Of a DNA stretch of 64,000 bases, positions 17,710 through 26,660 are shown in pieces. A model generated the notes under the pieces. The model saw only the letters and a program-made list of their open reading frames with translations, was not told where the DNA came from and made no database searches. The DNA comes from Paracoccus isoporae (GTDB lineage Bacteria > Pseudomonadota > Alphaproteobacteria > Rhodobacterales > Rhodobacteraceae): assembly GCF_900101865.1 (NCBI RefSeq), contig NZ_FNAH01000006.1, positions 124,001 to 188,000 of the forward strand, read 5' to 3'. Position numbers and translations under genes: made by a program. Each line of letters opens with the position of its first letter. Position 1 is the first letter of the stretch.

Positions 17710-17865
17710 GACACTCCCCTTCGTCTTGCCGCCCTACCCGCCCGGCGAACCGATACGCATACGCATCAATCCGGCGCTTCGCCGCCGCGACCGGAGCCCG
17801 TCAGCGCGGTGTAGGGCCGAAGTGTTAACGAAAGGTTAACGGCCTCTTAACGATTGCCCCCGCAA

Positions 17866-17897
17866 CGAAAAACGCCCGCGGCGGGGCCACGGGCGTC
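17866..17897 (-). terminator. Rho-independent terminator of rpsO
   Basis: On the minus strand ACGCCCG pairs with CGGGCGT around a GC-rich loop and is followed by TTTTTCG. It is 24 bases past the rpsO stop. Confidence 0.85.
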
Positions 17898-17920
17898 GTC
17901 ATTGCGATGGGCGCGGCGCC

Positions 17921-18190
17921 TCAGCGGCGGATACCCAGACGCTTGATGAGGTCGGTATAGCGCGCCTCGTCCTTGCCCTTCAGATAGTCCAGCAGCTTGC
18001 GGCGCTGTGCCACCAGCTTCAGAAGGCCACGGCGGGAGTGGTTGTCCTTCTTGTGGGTCTTGAAATGCTCGGTCAGGGTGGAGATGCGCGAGGACAGGAT
18101 CGCGACCTGGACTTCGGGCGAGCCGGTGTCGCCTTCCTTGGTCGCATATTCCTTCATCAGACGGTTCTTGTCTTCAACGGTGATCGACAT
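17921..18190 (-). CDS. rpsO: 30S ribosomal protein S15
   Basis: This 89-residue protein has the full S15 length and signature (the central [20 protein letters not shown], then [18 protein letters not shown]). It binds 16S rRNA in the central domain and nucleates platform assembly. The start has a good ribosome binding site (AAAGGAGAC). It has its own terminator, so it is monocistronic here; pnp, its usual neighbour, is about 4.5 kb further along the same strand. Confidence 0.98.
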   Translation of the reverse strand: MSITVEDKNRLMKEYATKEGDTGSPEVQVAILSSRISTLTEHFKTHKKDNHSRRGLLKLVAQRRKLLDYLKGKDEARYTDLIKRLGIRR

Positions 18191-18329
18191 CGGGGTCTCC
18201 TTTCGGGATCAGGGTTATGGCGCAGGCCGGGATGTCGTCCAGCTCAGGCCCGTGGAGGATCCGCCGCGTTCAGGCAGCGGACGGGGGCCTATAGGCGATT
18301 CTGCTCGGAAAGGGAAGCCCCGTCGCGGA

Positions 18330-19232
18330 TCAGCCTGGCGCCGCCGCCTCGTCCTGTGCCGTCACCAGCTCGATCGCCGAGGCCGTCAGACCTTCTGCAC
18401 CCAGCACACGCGCCACCGCAACTCCGTCCAGCAGGATCACGGCGTCCCCGTCCTCTGCATCGACGCTCAGCAGCGTGTCACCCGCGCCCGCCGCGACCAG
18501 GATGCGTTCGCCGGGCGCCAGATCGGTGATATGGGCGATCCCGTCCGGCCCCGGCATGATCTCGAACCGGTCGTCGCCCTCATTGCCGTCCAGCCAGTCG
18601 CCCGGCCCGCCGCGCAATATGTCGTCGCCCGCCCCGCCATGCAGGGAATCCGCCCCCGCCCCGCCATCGAGCGTGTCGTTGCCGGACCCGCCCGACAGGT
18701 CGTCATCGCCCGCGCCGCCGCGCAGCAGGTCATCGCCGGCATTGCCGGTGATCCAGTCATCGCCGGGCCCGCCCGACAGATCGTCATCGCCATCCCCGCC
18801 GAAGATCCGATCATCGCCGCCATCGCCGGTCACCGTGTCATTGCCGCCATTTCCGGCCAGGTAATCCGCCCCCGGCCCGCCCTGCAGCAGATCATGCCCG
18901 GCCGCCTCCGCCGCGTCGTCGCCATAGAGCGTGTCATCCCCGGTCAGCCCGCGCAGCGTGTCGTCGCCATCGCCACCGGCCAGATCGTCGTCCCCTGCCC
19001 CGCCGGTCAGCAGGTCATGCCCCGCCCCTCCCACCAGCACGCCATCGCCGGTTTCCACGAGGCCCAGCGTCTGCATCCAGTCCGGGTCAGCGGCCTGCAG
19101 CGTCAGCTTCGGAGGGGATGGCCCGCGCCCGGTCTCGTCCTCGTCGTCGCGCGCGGTCTCGTCATCGCCCTCGAGCGCCTGCAGCACCGCGCCCGCCGCC
19201 AATGCACTCAGAAATCCAGCCAAAAGAAACAT
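18330..19232 (-). CDS. RTX-type calcium-binding repeat protein
   Basis: This is a 300-residue protein. The N-terminus (residues 1-20) is hydrophobic and could be a signal or anchor; an acidic linker follows (about 21-36). Residues 68-225 are a near-continuous run of glycine/aspartate nonapeptides of the GGxGxDxLx type, which form a calcium-binding beta-roll. The C-terminal part (about 225-300) lacks repeats and resembles the capping segment seen in such proteins. No enzymatic domain is present. Start 19232 is chosen for a GAGGTG ribosome binding site. It is likely exported or surface-associated; no type I secretion genes are adjacent. The repeats could be structural or adhesive. Confidence 0.85.
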   Translation of the reverse strand: MFLLAGFLSALAAGAVLQALEGDDETARDDEDETGRGPSPPKLTLQAADPDWMQTLGLVETGDGVLVGGAGHDLLTGGAGDDDLAGGDGDDTLRGLTGDDTLYGDDAAEAAGHDLLQGGPGADYLAGNGGNDTVTGDGGDDRIFGGDGDDDLSGGPGDDWITGNAGDDLLRGGAGDDDLSGGSGNDTLDGGAGADSLHGGAGDDILRGGPGDWLDGNEGDDRFEIMPGPDGIAHITDLAPGERILVAAGAGDTLLSVDAEDGDAVILLDGVAVARVLGAEGLTASAIELVTAQDEAAAPG

Positions 19233-19304
19233 GTCACACCTCGCCACCCGAGATGGAACATAGCGCAAACACCGCATCCCGCGGCGCATTATCCTAACAA
19301 TGGG

Positions 19305-19847
19305 TTAATCTGCGCCGGCCTCGCGCCACTGGCCGGGTGCGAGCCCGTCGAGCGTCCAGTTGCCCACCTGCCAGCGCACCAGCCTCAGCGTCGGCAGCCC
19401 GACCGCCGCCGTCATCCGCCGCACCTGCCGGTTGCGCCCCTCGCTGATGGTCAGACGCAGCCAGTGATCGGGCACGGATTTCCGCACCCGGATCGGCGGA
19501 TCGCGCGGCCAGAGATCGGGCGCGTCGATTGGCTCGACCCGCGCGGGTCGGGTCGGGCCGTCCTTCAGCGTCACGCCGGTTTGCAGCGCCCGCAGCGCGT
19601 CCTGATCGGGGTCGCCCTCGACCTGCACCAGATAGGTTTTCTCCATCTTGTGACGCGGATCGGCGATGCGCGCCTGCAACCGGCCGTCATCGGTCAGCAG
19701 CATCAGCCCCTCGCTGTCCATGTCGAGCCGACCGGCGGGATAGACACCCCTGACCGCGACATAATCCGCCAGGGTCGGGCGCGGCGCGGCCGAGTTGTCG
19801 GTGAATTGCGGCAAAACGCCGAAGGGTTTGTTGAAAAGAATGAGCAT
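19305..19847 (-). CDS. Pseudouridine synthase, RluE/RsuA family
   Basis: This is a 180-residue enzyme that isomerises a uridine in rRNA. It starts [12 protein letters not shown], the conserved opening of the RluE group, which lacks an S4 domain. The catalytic motif is [17 protein letters not shown], with the Asp of GRLD as catalytic residue. The family motif [11 protein letters not shown] is near residue 140. The frame is open 51 codons further upstream, but that stretch looks non-coding. By homology it acts on 23S rRNA (RluE target U2457 in E. coli), but RluB/RsuA-type specificity cannot be excluded. Confidence 0.88.
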   Translation of the reverse strand: MLILFNKPFGVLPQFTDNSAAPRPTLADYVAVRGVYPAGRLDMDSEGLMLLTDDGRLQARIADPRHKMEKTYLVQVEGDPDQDALRALQTGVTLKDGPTRPARVEPIDAPDLWPRDPPIRVRKSVPDHWLRLTISEGRNRQVRRMTAAVGLPTLRLVRWQVGNWTLDGLAPGQWREAGAD

Positions 19848-20315
19848 GGGGTGGTTCTGGCAAGGCTCGCGCGCATGGGCAAGCATGCGTTTCGAAGGCT
19901 CGCGCACAGGTGCAGCCGACGCCGCCTCGCGTGGCAGAGGGCCAGCGTCCGGCCGCGGGCGGACGCAACCTGTCTCGCCGCAATGCGATTTATCGTTCAA
20001 TCCCGTCGAACGGCCGTTCTACACGGACCGGCACCGCAGCGTCCGCCCGTGGGGGCGGCCGGACGCTGGCCCGGCGGGGCTGCGCCCCTCTATCCCGGTC
20101 CAGGGCGTACCCCGCTGGGCGTATCCGCGCGAATCCCTTGCCTATGCAGCGTCGCAGGCGTAACCTCCGCGCCCATGATGCGCTATTTCAACATTCACGA
20201 CCGCGCCCGCCTGCCGGGCCGCTTCTACGGCGAAAGCCGGTCCGTGACTGCCCGACTGTGATCCGGCCCTGCCCTCGATCACCCTGAAAGCCATTCCCTA
20301 ATCAAGAGAACAGCC
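19848..20315. other. 468-bp intergenic region upstream of leuC
   Basis: This gap separates the divergent pseudouridine-synthase and leuC genes. It contains the composite inverted repeat at 19942-20069, an 11-base direct repeat (AAGGCTCGCGC near 19862 and 19895), and a 28-codon open frame at 20174-20260 with no ribosome binding site. Promoters for both neighbours should lie here, but I cannot place them with confidence. Confidence 0.5.
19942..20069. repeat. Composite inverted repeat; each arm is itself a hairpin
   Basis: The left arm (19942-19966) reads CCAGCGTCCGGCCGC then GGGCGGACGC. The right arm (20039-20069) is its inverse complement with six extra bases in the middle. Each arm can fold alone (GCGTCCG with CGGACGC), and the two arms can pair with each other across about 72 bases. 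Confidence 0.7.
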
Positions 20316-21758
20316 ATGACCGGCACCACCAATTCGGGCGCGCCCCGCACGCTCTATGACAAGATCTGGGACGCCCATGTCGTCGATGTCACCGATGACG
20401 GCACCACCATCCTCTATATCGACCGCCATCTGGTCCATGAAGTCACTTCGCCGCAGGCCTTTGAGGGACTGCGCATGTCGGGCCGCAAGGTCCGCCGCCC
20501 GGATCAGACCATCGCGGTTCCCGACCATAACGTGCCGACTACGCCCGACCGGGTGAACGGCATCGAAAACCCCGAGGGCCGCATCCAGGTGGCCGAGCTG
20601 GACAAGAATGCGCGTGAATTCGGCCTGCCGAATTACTACGCGATGAACGATATCCGCCAGGGCATCGTGCATATCGTCGGCCCCGAACAGGGCTGGACCC
20701 TGCCCGGCATGACCGTGGTCTGCGGCGACAGCCACACCGCGACCCACGGTGCCTTCGGCGCGCTCGCCCACGGCATCGGCACGTCCGAGGTCGAGCATGT
20801 GCTGGCCACCCAGACGCTGATCCAGTCAAAGTCGAAGAACATGAAGGTCGAGATCACCGGCAAGCTGCGCCCCGGTGTGACCGCCAAGGACATTACGCTG
20901 GCGGTGATCGGCAAGACCGGCACGGCGGGCGGCAACGGCCATGTCATCGAATATTGCGGCGCGGCGATCCGCGATCTGTCCATGGAAGGCCGCATGACCG
21001 TCTGCAACATGGCCATCGAAGGCGGCGCGCGGGCCGGTCTGATCGCGCCCGATGAAAAGACCTTTGAATACGTCAAAGGCCGCCCCCATGCGCCGAAAGG
21101 TGCCGCATGGGAGGCCGCGCTGACCTGGTGGAAGACGCTCCACACCGATGAGGGCGCCCATTTCGACAAGGTGGTGACGATCCGCGGCGAAGACATCGCC
21201 CCGGTGGTAACCTGGGGCACCTCGCCCGAGGATGTGCTGCCCATCACCGGCACCGTCCCCGCGCCCGAGGATTTCACCGGCGGCAAGGTCGAAGCCGCGC
21301 GCCGCTCGCTCGATTATATGGGGCTCAAGCCCGGCACACGGCTGACCGATATCGCCATTGACGCGGTCTTCATCGGCTCCTGCACCAATGGCCGGATCGA
21401 GGATCTGCGCGCCGCCGCCGAGATCCTCCGGGGCCAGAAACTGGCCGAGGGCGTGCGCGGCATGGTCGTGCCGGGTTCGGGCCTCGTCCGCGCCCAGGCC
21501 GAGGAAGAGGGGCTGGACCGGATCTTCACCGATGCCGGTTTCGAATGGCGGATGGCGGGTTGTTCGATGTGCCTCGGCATGAACCCCGACCAGCTCGCCC
21601 CCGAGGAACGCTGTGCCGCCACCTCGAACCGCAATTTCGAGGGGCGTCAGGGCTACAAGGGCCGCACCCATCTGATGAGCCCCGCCATGGCCGCCGCCGC
21701 CGCCGTCGCCGGGCATCTCGTCGATGTGCGTGAGGTCATCGGCGCGGTCGAAGCATGA
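20316..21758 (+). CDS. leuC: 3-isopropylmalate dehydratase large subunit
   Basis: This 480-residue subunit isomerises 2-isopropylmalate to 3-isopropylmalate in leucine biosynthesis, together with LeuD. It is an aconitase-family protein carrying a [4Fe-4S] cluster. Cluster Cys are visible in [11 protein letters not shown] (about 353) and [12 protein letters not shown] (about 412-424). The substrate-binding motif [14 protein letters not shown] is near residue 132. Length is normal. It is followed by leuD after 86 bp, a gap occupied by the second GTGYAC array. Confidence 0.97.
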   Translation: MTGTTNSGAPRTLYDKIWDAHVVDVTDDGTTILYIDRHLVHEVTSPQAFEGLRMSGRKVRRPDQTIAVPDHNVPTTPDRVNGIENPEGRIQVAELDKNAREFGLPNYYAMNDIRQGIVHIVGPEQGWTLPGMTVVCGDSHTATHGAFGALAHGIGTSEVEHVLATQTLIQSKSKNMKVEITGKLRPGVTAKDITLAVIGKTGTAGGNGHVIEYCGAAIRDLSMEGRMTVCNMAIEGGARAGLIAPDEKTFEYVKGRPHAPKGAAWEAALTWWKTLHTDEGAHFDKVVTIRGEDIAPVVTWGTSPEDVLPITGTVPAPEDFTGGKVEAARRSLDYMGLKPGTRLTDIAIDAVFIGSCTNGRIEDLRAAAEILRGQKLAEGVRGMVVPGSGLVRAQAEEEGLDRIFTDAGFEWRMAGCSMCLGMNPDQLAPEERCAATSNRNFEGRQGYKGRTHLMSPAMAAAAAVAGHLVDVREVIGAVEA

Positions 21759-21778
21759 GGCCGCCGCGTATGCCCGCG

Positions 21779-21821
21779 CGGTGCACGGCCTGTGTACAGG
21801 CTGTGTACGCGCGGTGTACGC
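21779..21821. repeat. Array of four GTGYAC hexamers with exact 11-bp period (copy 2)
   Basis: GTGCAC at 21781 and GTGTAC at 21792, 21803 and 21814 are spaced by exactly 11 bp. The array lies between leuC and leuD and ends 25 bp before the leuD start. It matches the array at 13687 at about 36 of 43 positions, in the same orientation. Confidence 0.75.
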
Positions 21822-21844
21822 CTCCCCAGACAGGATTCTAGGAT

Positions 21845-22450
21845 ATGGATAAATTCACCACACTCTCCGGCGTCGCCGCCCCCATGCCGCTCGTCAATAT
21901 CGACACCGACATGATCATCCCGAAACAGTTTCTGAAGACGATCCACCGCTCGGGTCTCGGCAAGAATCTGTTCGACGAGATGCGCTATGACCGCGAGGGC
22001 AATGAGATCGCGGATTTCGTGCTGAACCAGCCCGCCTATCGCAGCGCCGAGATCATCGTCGCGGGCGATAATTTCGGCTGCGGATCGTCGCGCGAACATG
22101 CCCCCTGGGCGCTGCTGGATTTCGGGATTCGCTGCGTGATTTCGACCAGTTTCGCGGATATTTTCTATAACAACTGCTTCAAGAACGGCATCCTGCCGGT
22201 CAAGCTGCCGCAAGAGGCGGTGGATGCGCTGATGGAGGATGCCCGCAACGGCGCCAACGCGAAGCTGACCGTGGATCTGGAGGCGCAGACCGTCACCTCG
22301 CCCGACGGTACGGCATACAGTTTCGAGATCGATCCGACCCGAAAGCACAACCTGCTGAACGGGCTCGACGATATCGGCCAGACGCTGGAAAAAAGCGCCG
22401 CCATCGACGCGTTCGAAGCCCAGGCCGGCCAGTCCCGCCCTTGGGTCTGA
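21845..22450 (+). CDS. leuD: 3-isopropylmalate dehydratase small subunit
   Basis: This 201-residue swivel-domain subunit completes the isopropylmalate isomerase with LeuC. Signature residues are [14 protein letters not shown] near the N-terminus and [13 protein letters not shown] near residue 80. Length is normal for the bacterial long form. The ribosome binding site is short (AGGAT immediately upstream). Its 3' end overlaps the next gene by 10 bases. Confidence 0.97.
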   Translation: MDKFTTLSGVAAPMPLVNIDTDMIIPKQFLKTIHRSGLGKNLFDEMRYDREGNEIADFVLNQPAYRSAEIIVAGDNFGCGSSREHAPWALLDFGIRCVISTSFADIFYNNCFKNGILPVKLPQEAVDALMEDARNGANAKLTVDLEAQTVTSPDGTAYSFEIDPTRKHNLLNGLDDIGQTLEKSAAIDAFEAQAGQSRPWV

Positions 22451-23493
22451 GACGCGGAATTGCGGCGGCGCTTCTGGCGCCGCTGTGTCTGTGCGGCGCG
22501 GGGATGGCCGCGACGGTCCGCATCGCCAGCTATGATCCCGGCCTGACCCGCAAGGGGCCGGGGCTTCTGCTTCGTGACATCACGCGGGGCCAGGACAGCC
22601 AGATTGCCGCGGCCGCGATGGTGATCGCGCGGACACAGCCGGATATCCTGCTGCTGACCGGATTCGACTGGGACCAGGATCAGGCCGCCCTGCGGGCTTT
22701 CGCACAGCTCCTCGGGCGGATGGGGCTGGAATACCCGCATCTGCTCGCCCCGCGCCCCAATCGGGGCCTGCCCAGCATGGCCGATCTGGATGGTGATGGC
22801 AGGTTGGGTGAGGCGGAGGACTCGCAAGGCTGGGGCAGTTTCACCGGGCAGAACGGCATGGCGCTGCTGTCGCGCTTTCCGGTGGGCGACGTGACCGATT
22901 ACAGCGCGATGTTGTGGCAGGACATGCCCGGACACCTCATCGGAGAAGTGCTGACGCCGGAGGCGGCCTCGGTGCAGCGCCTGTCCGGTTCCGGGCATTG
23001 GCAAGTGGAGATCCTGACCGATCCGCCCCTGCAATTGCTGGCCTTCGCGGCAACGCCGCCGGTCTTCGACGGGCCGGAGGATCGCAATGGCCGCCGCAAT
23101 CACGACGAGATCGCCTTCTGGTCAACCCGTTTGCCGGACCCGCCCTTCGTTCTTGCAGGCAACGCCAATCTCGATCCCGTGGATGGCGAGGGCCGGCACG
23201 CGGCCATCCGCGCCTTGCTGGCCGATCCGCGGATCCAGGATCCCGGACAACGCAGCGCGGGCGCGCGAGACGCAGCCGATCCCGATCATGCAGGCGATCC
23301 GGCGCAGGACACGGTGGACTGGCCGGATGGCGCGCCGGGCAATCTGCGTGTCACCTATGTGCTGCCTTCGGCCGGGCTGGAGGTTGCAGGATCAGGCGTG
23401 TTCTGGCCGCCCGAGGGACAGCCGCATCACCGCGCCGCCATCTCGGCCTCGGCACACCGGCTGGTCTGGGCCGATGTCACGCTGGGTGACTGA
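22441..23493 (+). CDS. Exported endonuclease/exonuclease/phosphatase family protein
   Basis: This 350-residue protein probably begins at a TTG codon overlapping the end of leuD. Residues 1-24 form a signal peptide ([22 protein letters not shown]). The body matches the DNase I-like endonuclease/exonuclease/phosphatase fold: [14 protein letters not shown] at the start, [13 protein letters not shown] (Mg-binding Asp region), [10 protein letters not shown], then [11 protein letters not shown] and a C-terminal [11 protein letters not shown]. The residue patterns are typical of the uncharacterised exported branch common in Rhodobacteraceae. [13 protein letters not shown] stretch (about 118-129) looks like a calcium-binding loop. 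The substrate is unknown: nucleic acid or phospholipid are possible. It is transcribed with leuCD but has no evident role in leucine synthesis. Confidence 0.8.
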   Translation: MGLRRGIAAALLAPLCLCGAGMAATVRIASYDPGLTRKGPGLLLRDITRGQDSQIAAAAMVIARTQPDILLLTGFDWDQDQAALRAFAQLLGRMGLEYPHLLAPRPNRGLPSMADLDGDGRLGEAEDSQGWGSFTGQNGMALLSRFPVGDVTDYSAMLWQDMPGHLIGEVLTPEAASVQRLSGSGHWQVEILTDPPLQLLAFAATPPVFDGPEDRNGRRNHDEIAFWSTRLPDPPFVLAGNANLDPVDGEGRHAAIRALLADPRIQDPGQRSAGARDAADPDHAGDPAQDTVDWPDGAPGNLRVTYVLPSAGLEVAGSGVFWPPEGQPHHRAAISASAHRLVWADVTLGD

Positions 23494-23495
23494 GA

Positions 23496-23903
23496 TCATT
23501 CCGAGACATGTTCCGTTCCGCCGCCCATCTCGATCAGATCGTCGATGATCGGCCGCGCGCGCGGCCCGATCCGGTCGCAGGCGCCGGGATCCTCCAGCAT
23601 GCGGAAGGCGGGGCCGTAATATTGCTCGTCATAGGTTTCGGGGTCCATCCCGAGCGCCTTGGCCAGCATGTCGCCGGTGCCCACCAGCAATGTCCACTCG
23701 CCATCGCTGATGTCGTAATCGGGGCAGTTCGACGTGATGACATTGACCTGCGCGAGCGCGGTGATCAGCTTCTCGGCATCCTCGTCGGACATGCCCGACA
23801 GGTTCGGCAATTCCACCATCACCTTCCCCTCCGCCATCGCGGCGGGCAGGGTCAAAGGCATGTTCAGCCCCGCAGCAAGGATCGCAGCGAGAATGCGGGT
23901 CAT
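23496..23903 (-). CDS. Small secreted protein of unknown function
   Basis: This 135-residue protein is on the reverse strand between two leucine-pathway blocks. The chosen start (23903) has GGAGAG upstream, and residues 1-24 (ILAAILAAGLNMPLTLPAAMA) form a signal peptide. The mature part is acidic, with two Cys (SNCPDYD, about residue 60, and GACDRIG, about 112) that could form one disulfide. I do not recognise a family. Its stop is convergent with, and 2 bases from, the nuclease-like gene stop. Confidence 0.7.
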   Translation of the reverse strand: MTRILAAILAAGLNMPLTLPAAMAEGKVMVELPNLSGMSDEDAEKLITALAQVNVITSNCPDYDISDGEWTLLVGTGDMLAKALGMDPETYDEQYYGPAFRMLEDPGACDRIGPRARPIIDDLIEMGGGTEHVSE

Positions 23904-24040
23904 GGAAAGCTCTCCGGTCGAGTCGTGGCGCCCCGGATGAGTCACCATCCGGCGCCGAACCGCAACCCAATTACGCGTGAACTTGACCATGTGTCGCCGC
24001 AACGCTACGCCAGCTTCAACCCTGAAAGCACGAGGAAACC

Positions 24041-25162
24041 ATGTCCGATTACTCTCTCCTGATCCTGCCCGGCGACGGGATCGGCCCCGAAGTCATGGCC
24101 GAGGTGCGCAAGGTCATCGACTGGTTTCAGGCCAATCGCGGCATGCGATTCACCGTGTCCGAGGATCTCGTTGGCGGCTGCGCCTATGACAAGCACGGCA
24201 CGCCGCTGGCAGACGAGACGATGGCGAAGGCCCAGCAGGTCGACGCGGTGCTGCTTGGCGCGGTGGGCGGGCCGCAATACGACAATCTCGATTTCAGCGT
24301 GAAGCCGGAACGCGGCCTTCTGCGCCTGCGCAAGGAGATGGACCTGTTCGCCAATCTGCGCCCCGCGCAATGTTTCAATGCGCTTGCCGATTTCTCCTCG
24401 CTGAAGCGCGACGTGGTCTCGGGCCTGGACATCCTGATCGTGCGGGAGCTGACCTCGGGCGTGTATTTCGGTGAGCCGCGCGGCATCCATCCCGACGACA
24501 ACAACCCCGAGAACGAAGGTGGCCGTGTGGGCATCAACACCCAGCGTTACACCAGCGGCGAGATCCGCCGCGTGGCCCGCGCCGCGTTCGAGTTGGCCCA
24601 GAAACGGGGCAACAGGCTGTGTTCGATGGAAAAGGCCAATGTCATGGAATCGGGCATCCTGTGGCGCGAAGAGGTCCAGTGGGTGCATGATAACGAATTC
24701 CCGGAGGTGGAGCTGAGCCACATGTATGCCGATGCCGGCGCCATGCAGCTCACCCGCTGGCCCAAGCAGTTCGACGTGATCGTGACCGACAATCTGTTCG
24801 GCGACCTGTTGTCCGATCTGGCGGCGATGCTGACCGGCAGTCTGGGCATGCTGCCATCGGCCAGCCTCGGCGCACCGATGGATAACGGCCGGCCGAAAGC
24901 GCTGTATGAGCCGGTCCACGGCTCGGCCCCCGATATTGCCGGACAGGGCAAGGCCAACCCGATCGCCTGCATCCTCAGCTTTGCGATGGCGCTGCGCTAT
25001 TCCTTCGGCGAGGGCCAGGCCGCCGACGATCTGGAAGCGGCGGTGGAGCGGGTGCTGGCCGAGGGCGTGCGCACCGCGGACCTGATGGGCCCCGAGGGCG
25101 GCACCCCGGTCTCGACCTCGGAGATGGGCGACCGGATCATCGCCGCGCTCTCGGCGGGCTGA
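24041..25162 (+). CDS. leuB: 3-isopropylmalate dehydrogenase
   Basis: This 373-residue enzyme oxidatively decarboxylates 3-isopropylmalate to 2-oxoisocaproate with NAD, the third leucine-specific step. It shows [10 protein letters not shown] at the N-terminus, [10 protein letters not shown] near residue 75, and the metal/substrate signature [20 protein letters not shown] (about 251-270). Length is normal. An AGGAAACC ribosome binding site precedes the ATG. It lies about 550 bp after the nuclease-like gene, with an opposing gene between, so it probably has its own promoter. Confidence 0.97.
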   Translation: MSDYSLLILPGDGIGPEVMAEVRKVIDWFQANRGMRFTVSEDLVGGCAYDKHGTPLADETMAKAQQVDAVLLGAVGGPQYDNLDFSVKPERGLLRLRKEMDLFANLRPAQCFNALADFSSLKRDVVSGLDILIVRELTSGVYFGEPRGIHPDDNNPENEGGRVGINTQRYTSGEIRRVARAAFELAQKRGNRLCSMEKANVMESGILWREEVQWVHDNEFPEVELSHMYADAGAMQLTRWPKQFDVIVTDNLFGDLLSDLAAMLTGSLGMLPSASLGAPMDNGRPKALYEPVHGSAPDIAGQGKANPIACILSFAMALRYSFGEGQAADDLEAAVERVLAEGVRTADLMGPEGGTPVSTSEMGDRIIAALSAG

Positions 25163-25163
25163 G

Positions 25164-26138
25164 ATGGGCGGGTCGAGCAACCTGAAGGGGATCGGCTTTG
25201 CGCTGATCTCGATGGGGGTCTTCGCGACCCATGATGTCATCATCAAGTTGCTCGGCGCGCATTATCCCTCGCTGCAGGTGCTGTTCTTCTCGTCCCTGCT
25301 GTCCTTCCCGCTGGTCTCGCTGATCCTCATGCAGGAGCGCACGCCCGGCACGCTGCGGCCGAACCGGCCGGGTTGGGTCGCGGCACGGGCACTGTGCGGG
25401 ATGATGGCGGGGATCGGCGGGTTCTACGCCTTTTCCACCCTGCCGCTGGCGCAGGTCTACGCCATCCTGTTCGCGGCCCCGCTGCTGATTACGCTGTTGT
25501 CCATCCCGATCCTGGGCGAGCGGGTCGGCATCCATCGCTGGATCGCCGTCGCGCTTGGCTTGTGCGGAGTGCTGATCGTGCTGCGTCCGGGCGGCGGCGA
25601 CGCGCTCAGCCTCGGCCATCTGGCCGCGCTGCTGGTGGCATTCTGCAGCGCCACCGCCGCGGTCATCACCCGCAAGCTGGGCAGCACCGAGCGCCCGCTT
25701 GTGCTGCTGATGTGGCCGATGCTGGGCAATCTGGTGCTGACCGGCGCGAGCCTTGGCCTCGATTACACGCCGATGCAGTTGCCGCATCTCGGCATGGCCG
25801 GGCTGATTGCCCTGCTGGGGCTGATGGGCGGCTTCCTGTCGATCCTGGCCTATCGCAATGGCGAGGCCGCGATCGTCGCGCCGATGCAGTATTCGCAGAT
25901 CATCTGGGCCACCATCTACGGCTGGGTGATCTTTGGCGAGGTGCTGGACCGGCCCACCATGTTGGGTGCTGCCGTCATCATCGCGTCGGGCCTCTATATC
26001 GTCTGGCGTGAACGCGCCCGCGGCAGCGAGTCGATCAGCCCCGTGACCGCCGCCCGGCTGCGCGTCGACACCGTCACGACGCCGAAATCCACATTGCTGC
26101 AACGCGTGCTGTCCGGCCGCGGAAATTCGCATCACTGA
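25164..26138 (+). CDS. EamA/DMT-family transporter
   Basis: This 324-residue inner-membrane protein starts one base after the leuB stop, so it is almost certainly co-transcribed. It has ten hydrophobic helices in two EamA repeats, with the usual MAGIGGFYAFSTLPLAQVYA and APMQYSQIIWATIYGW motifs. A basic, soluble tail of about 30 residues follows the last helix. Family members export or import amino acids and metabolites; co-transcription with leuB hints at an amino acid, but this is weak. Confidence 0.87.
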   Translation: MGGSSNLKGIGFALISMGVFATHDVIIKLLGAHYPSLQVLFFSSLLSFPLVSLILMQERTPGTLRPNRPGWVAARALCGMMAGIGGFYAFSTLPLAQVYAILFAAPLLITLLSIPILGERVGIHRWIAVALGLCGVLIVLRPGGGDALSLGHLAALLVAFCSATAAVITRKLGSTERPLVLLMWPMLGNLVLTGASLGLDYTPMQLPHLGMAGLIALLGLMGGFLSILAYRNGEAAIVAPMQYSQIIWATIYGWVIFGEVLDRPTMLGAAVIIASGLYIVWRERARGSESISPVTAARLRVDTVTTPKSTLLQRVLSGRGNSHH

Positions 26139-26204
26139 GGCGGTTTATCCCCCACAAGCCCCTTGCATTCCCGCCGCCTGCGCGTTACCTGCCCCTCCTA
26201 CGGT

Positions 26205-26281
26205 CGGAGCGTAGCGCAGCCTGGTAGCGCACCTGCTTCGGGAGCAGGGGGTCGGAGGTTCGAATCCTCTCGCTCCGACCA
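26205..26281 (+). tRNA. tRNA-Pro (anticodon CGG)
   Basis: All arms fold: acceptor CGGAGCG with CGCTCCG, anticodon stem CCTGC with GCAGG around loop TTCGGGA, and T arm GGAGG-TTCGAAT-CCTCT. The anticodon CGG is at 26239-26241. The CCA end is encoded (26279-26281). Confidence 0.96.
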
Positions 26282-26660
26282 TTTTTCCCGTATGTGGCCG
26301 CGAAACGGCTGGCTTGCCTCAAAATCCCCGGCAACTATCTTCAGCCCTGTCTCACCATGGCCCTTGGCATGCTCAGAATGCGCGTTGCTGCGAAGATGCG
26401 TCCGGGAATTTGTGCACGTCTCTCTGCCCACGGGACCGACCAAGAATGAACCTTACAGCCGAGCCTTCAGGACACTGGCCGGGATCAGCCCTGGGTCAAT
26501 CTGCGCCAGCGTGACGCAACCGTCACATCGCGATCCGTCACCGGTCTTGGGCGTCCCTCCTCTTTGGCAAGAACCGTGTGCGCACAGGCCGGTTGATCGA
26601 CGAGAAGCAGTTGATATAGTGAACTTGTGGTGTTGGGTCTGGTGTTTCCGGGGGTTCGGT
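26282..26660 (+). other. 379-bp intergenic region after tRNA-Pro
   Basis: I see no supported gene. The open frame of the following protein extends through this stretch and even through the tRNA, but it lacks coding character here. No copy of the tRNA 3' end or an integrase gene was found that would mark an integrated element. Confidence 0.5.

Noticed and set aside
26198..26443. Reverse-strand open frame ending in [20 protein letters not shown]
   Set aside because: This is the well-known spurious peptide produced by translating the antisense strand of a tRNA gene; it overlaps tRNA-Pro.
26205..26660. tRNA-Pro as attachment site of a genomic island carrying the catabolic cluster
   Set aside because: No integrase gene and no repeated copy of the tRNA 3' end was seen in the window, and the cluster begins about 4 kb away.
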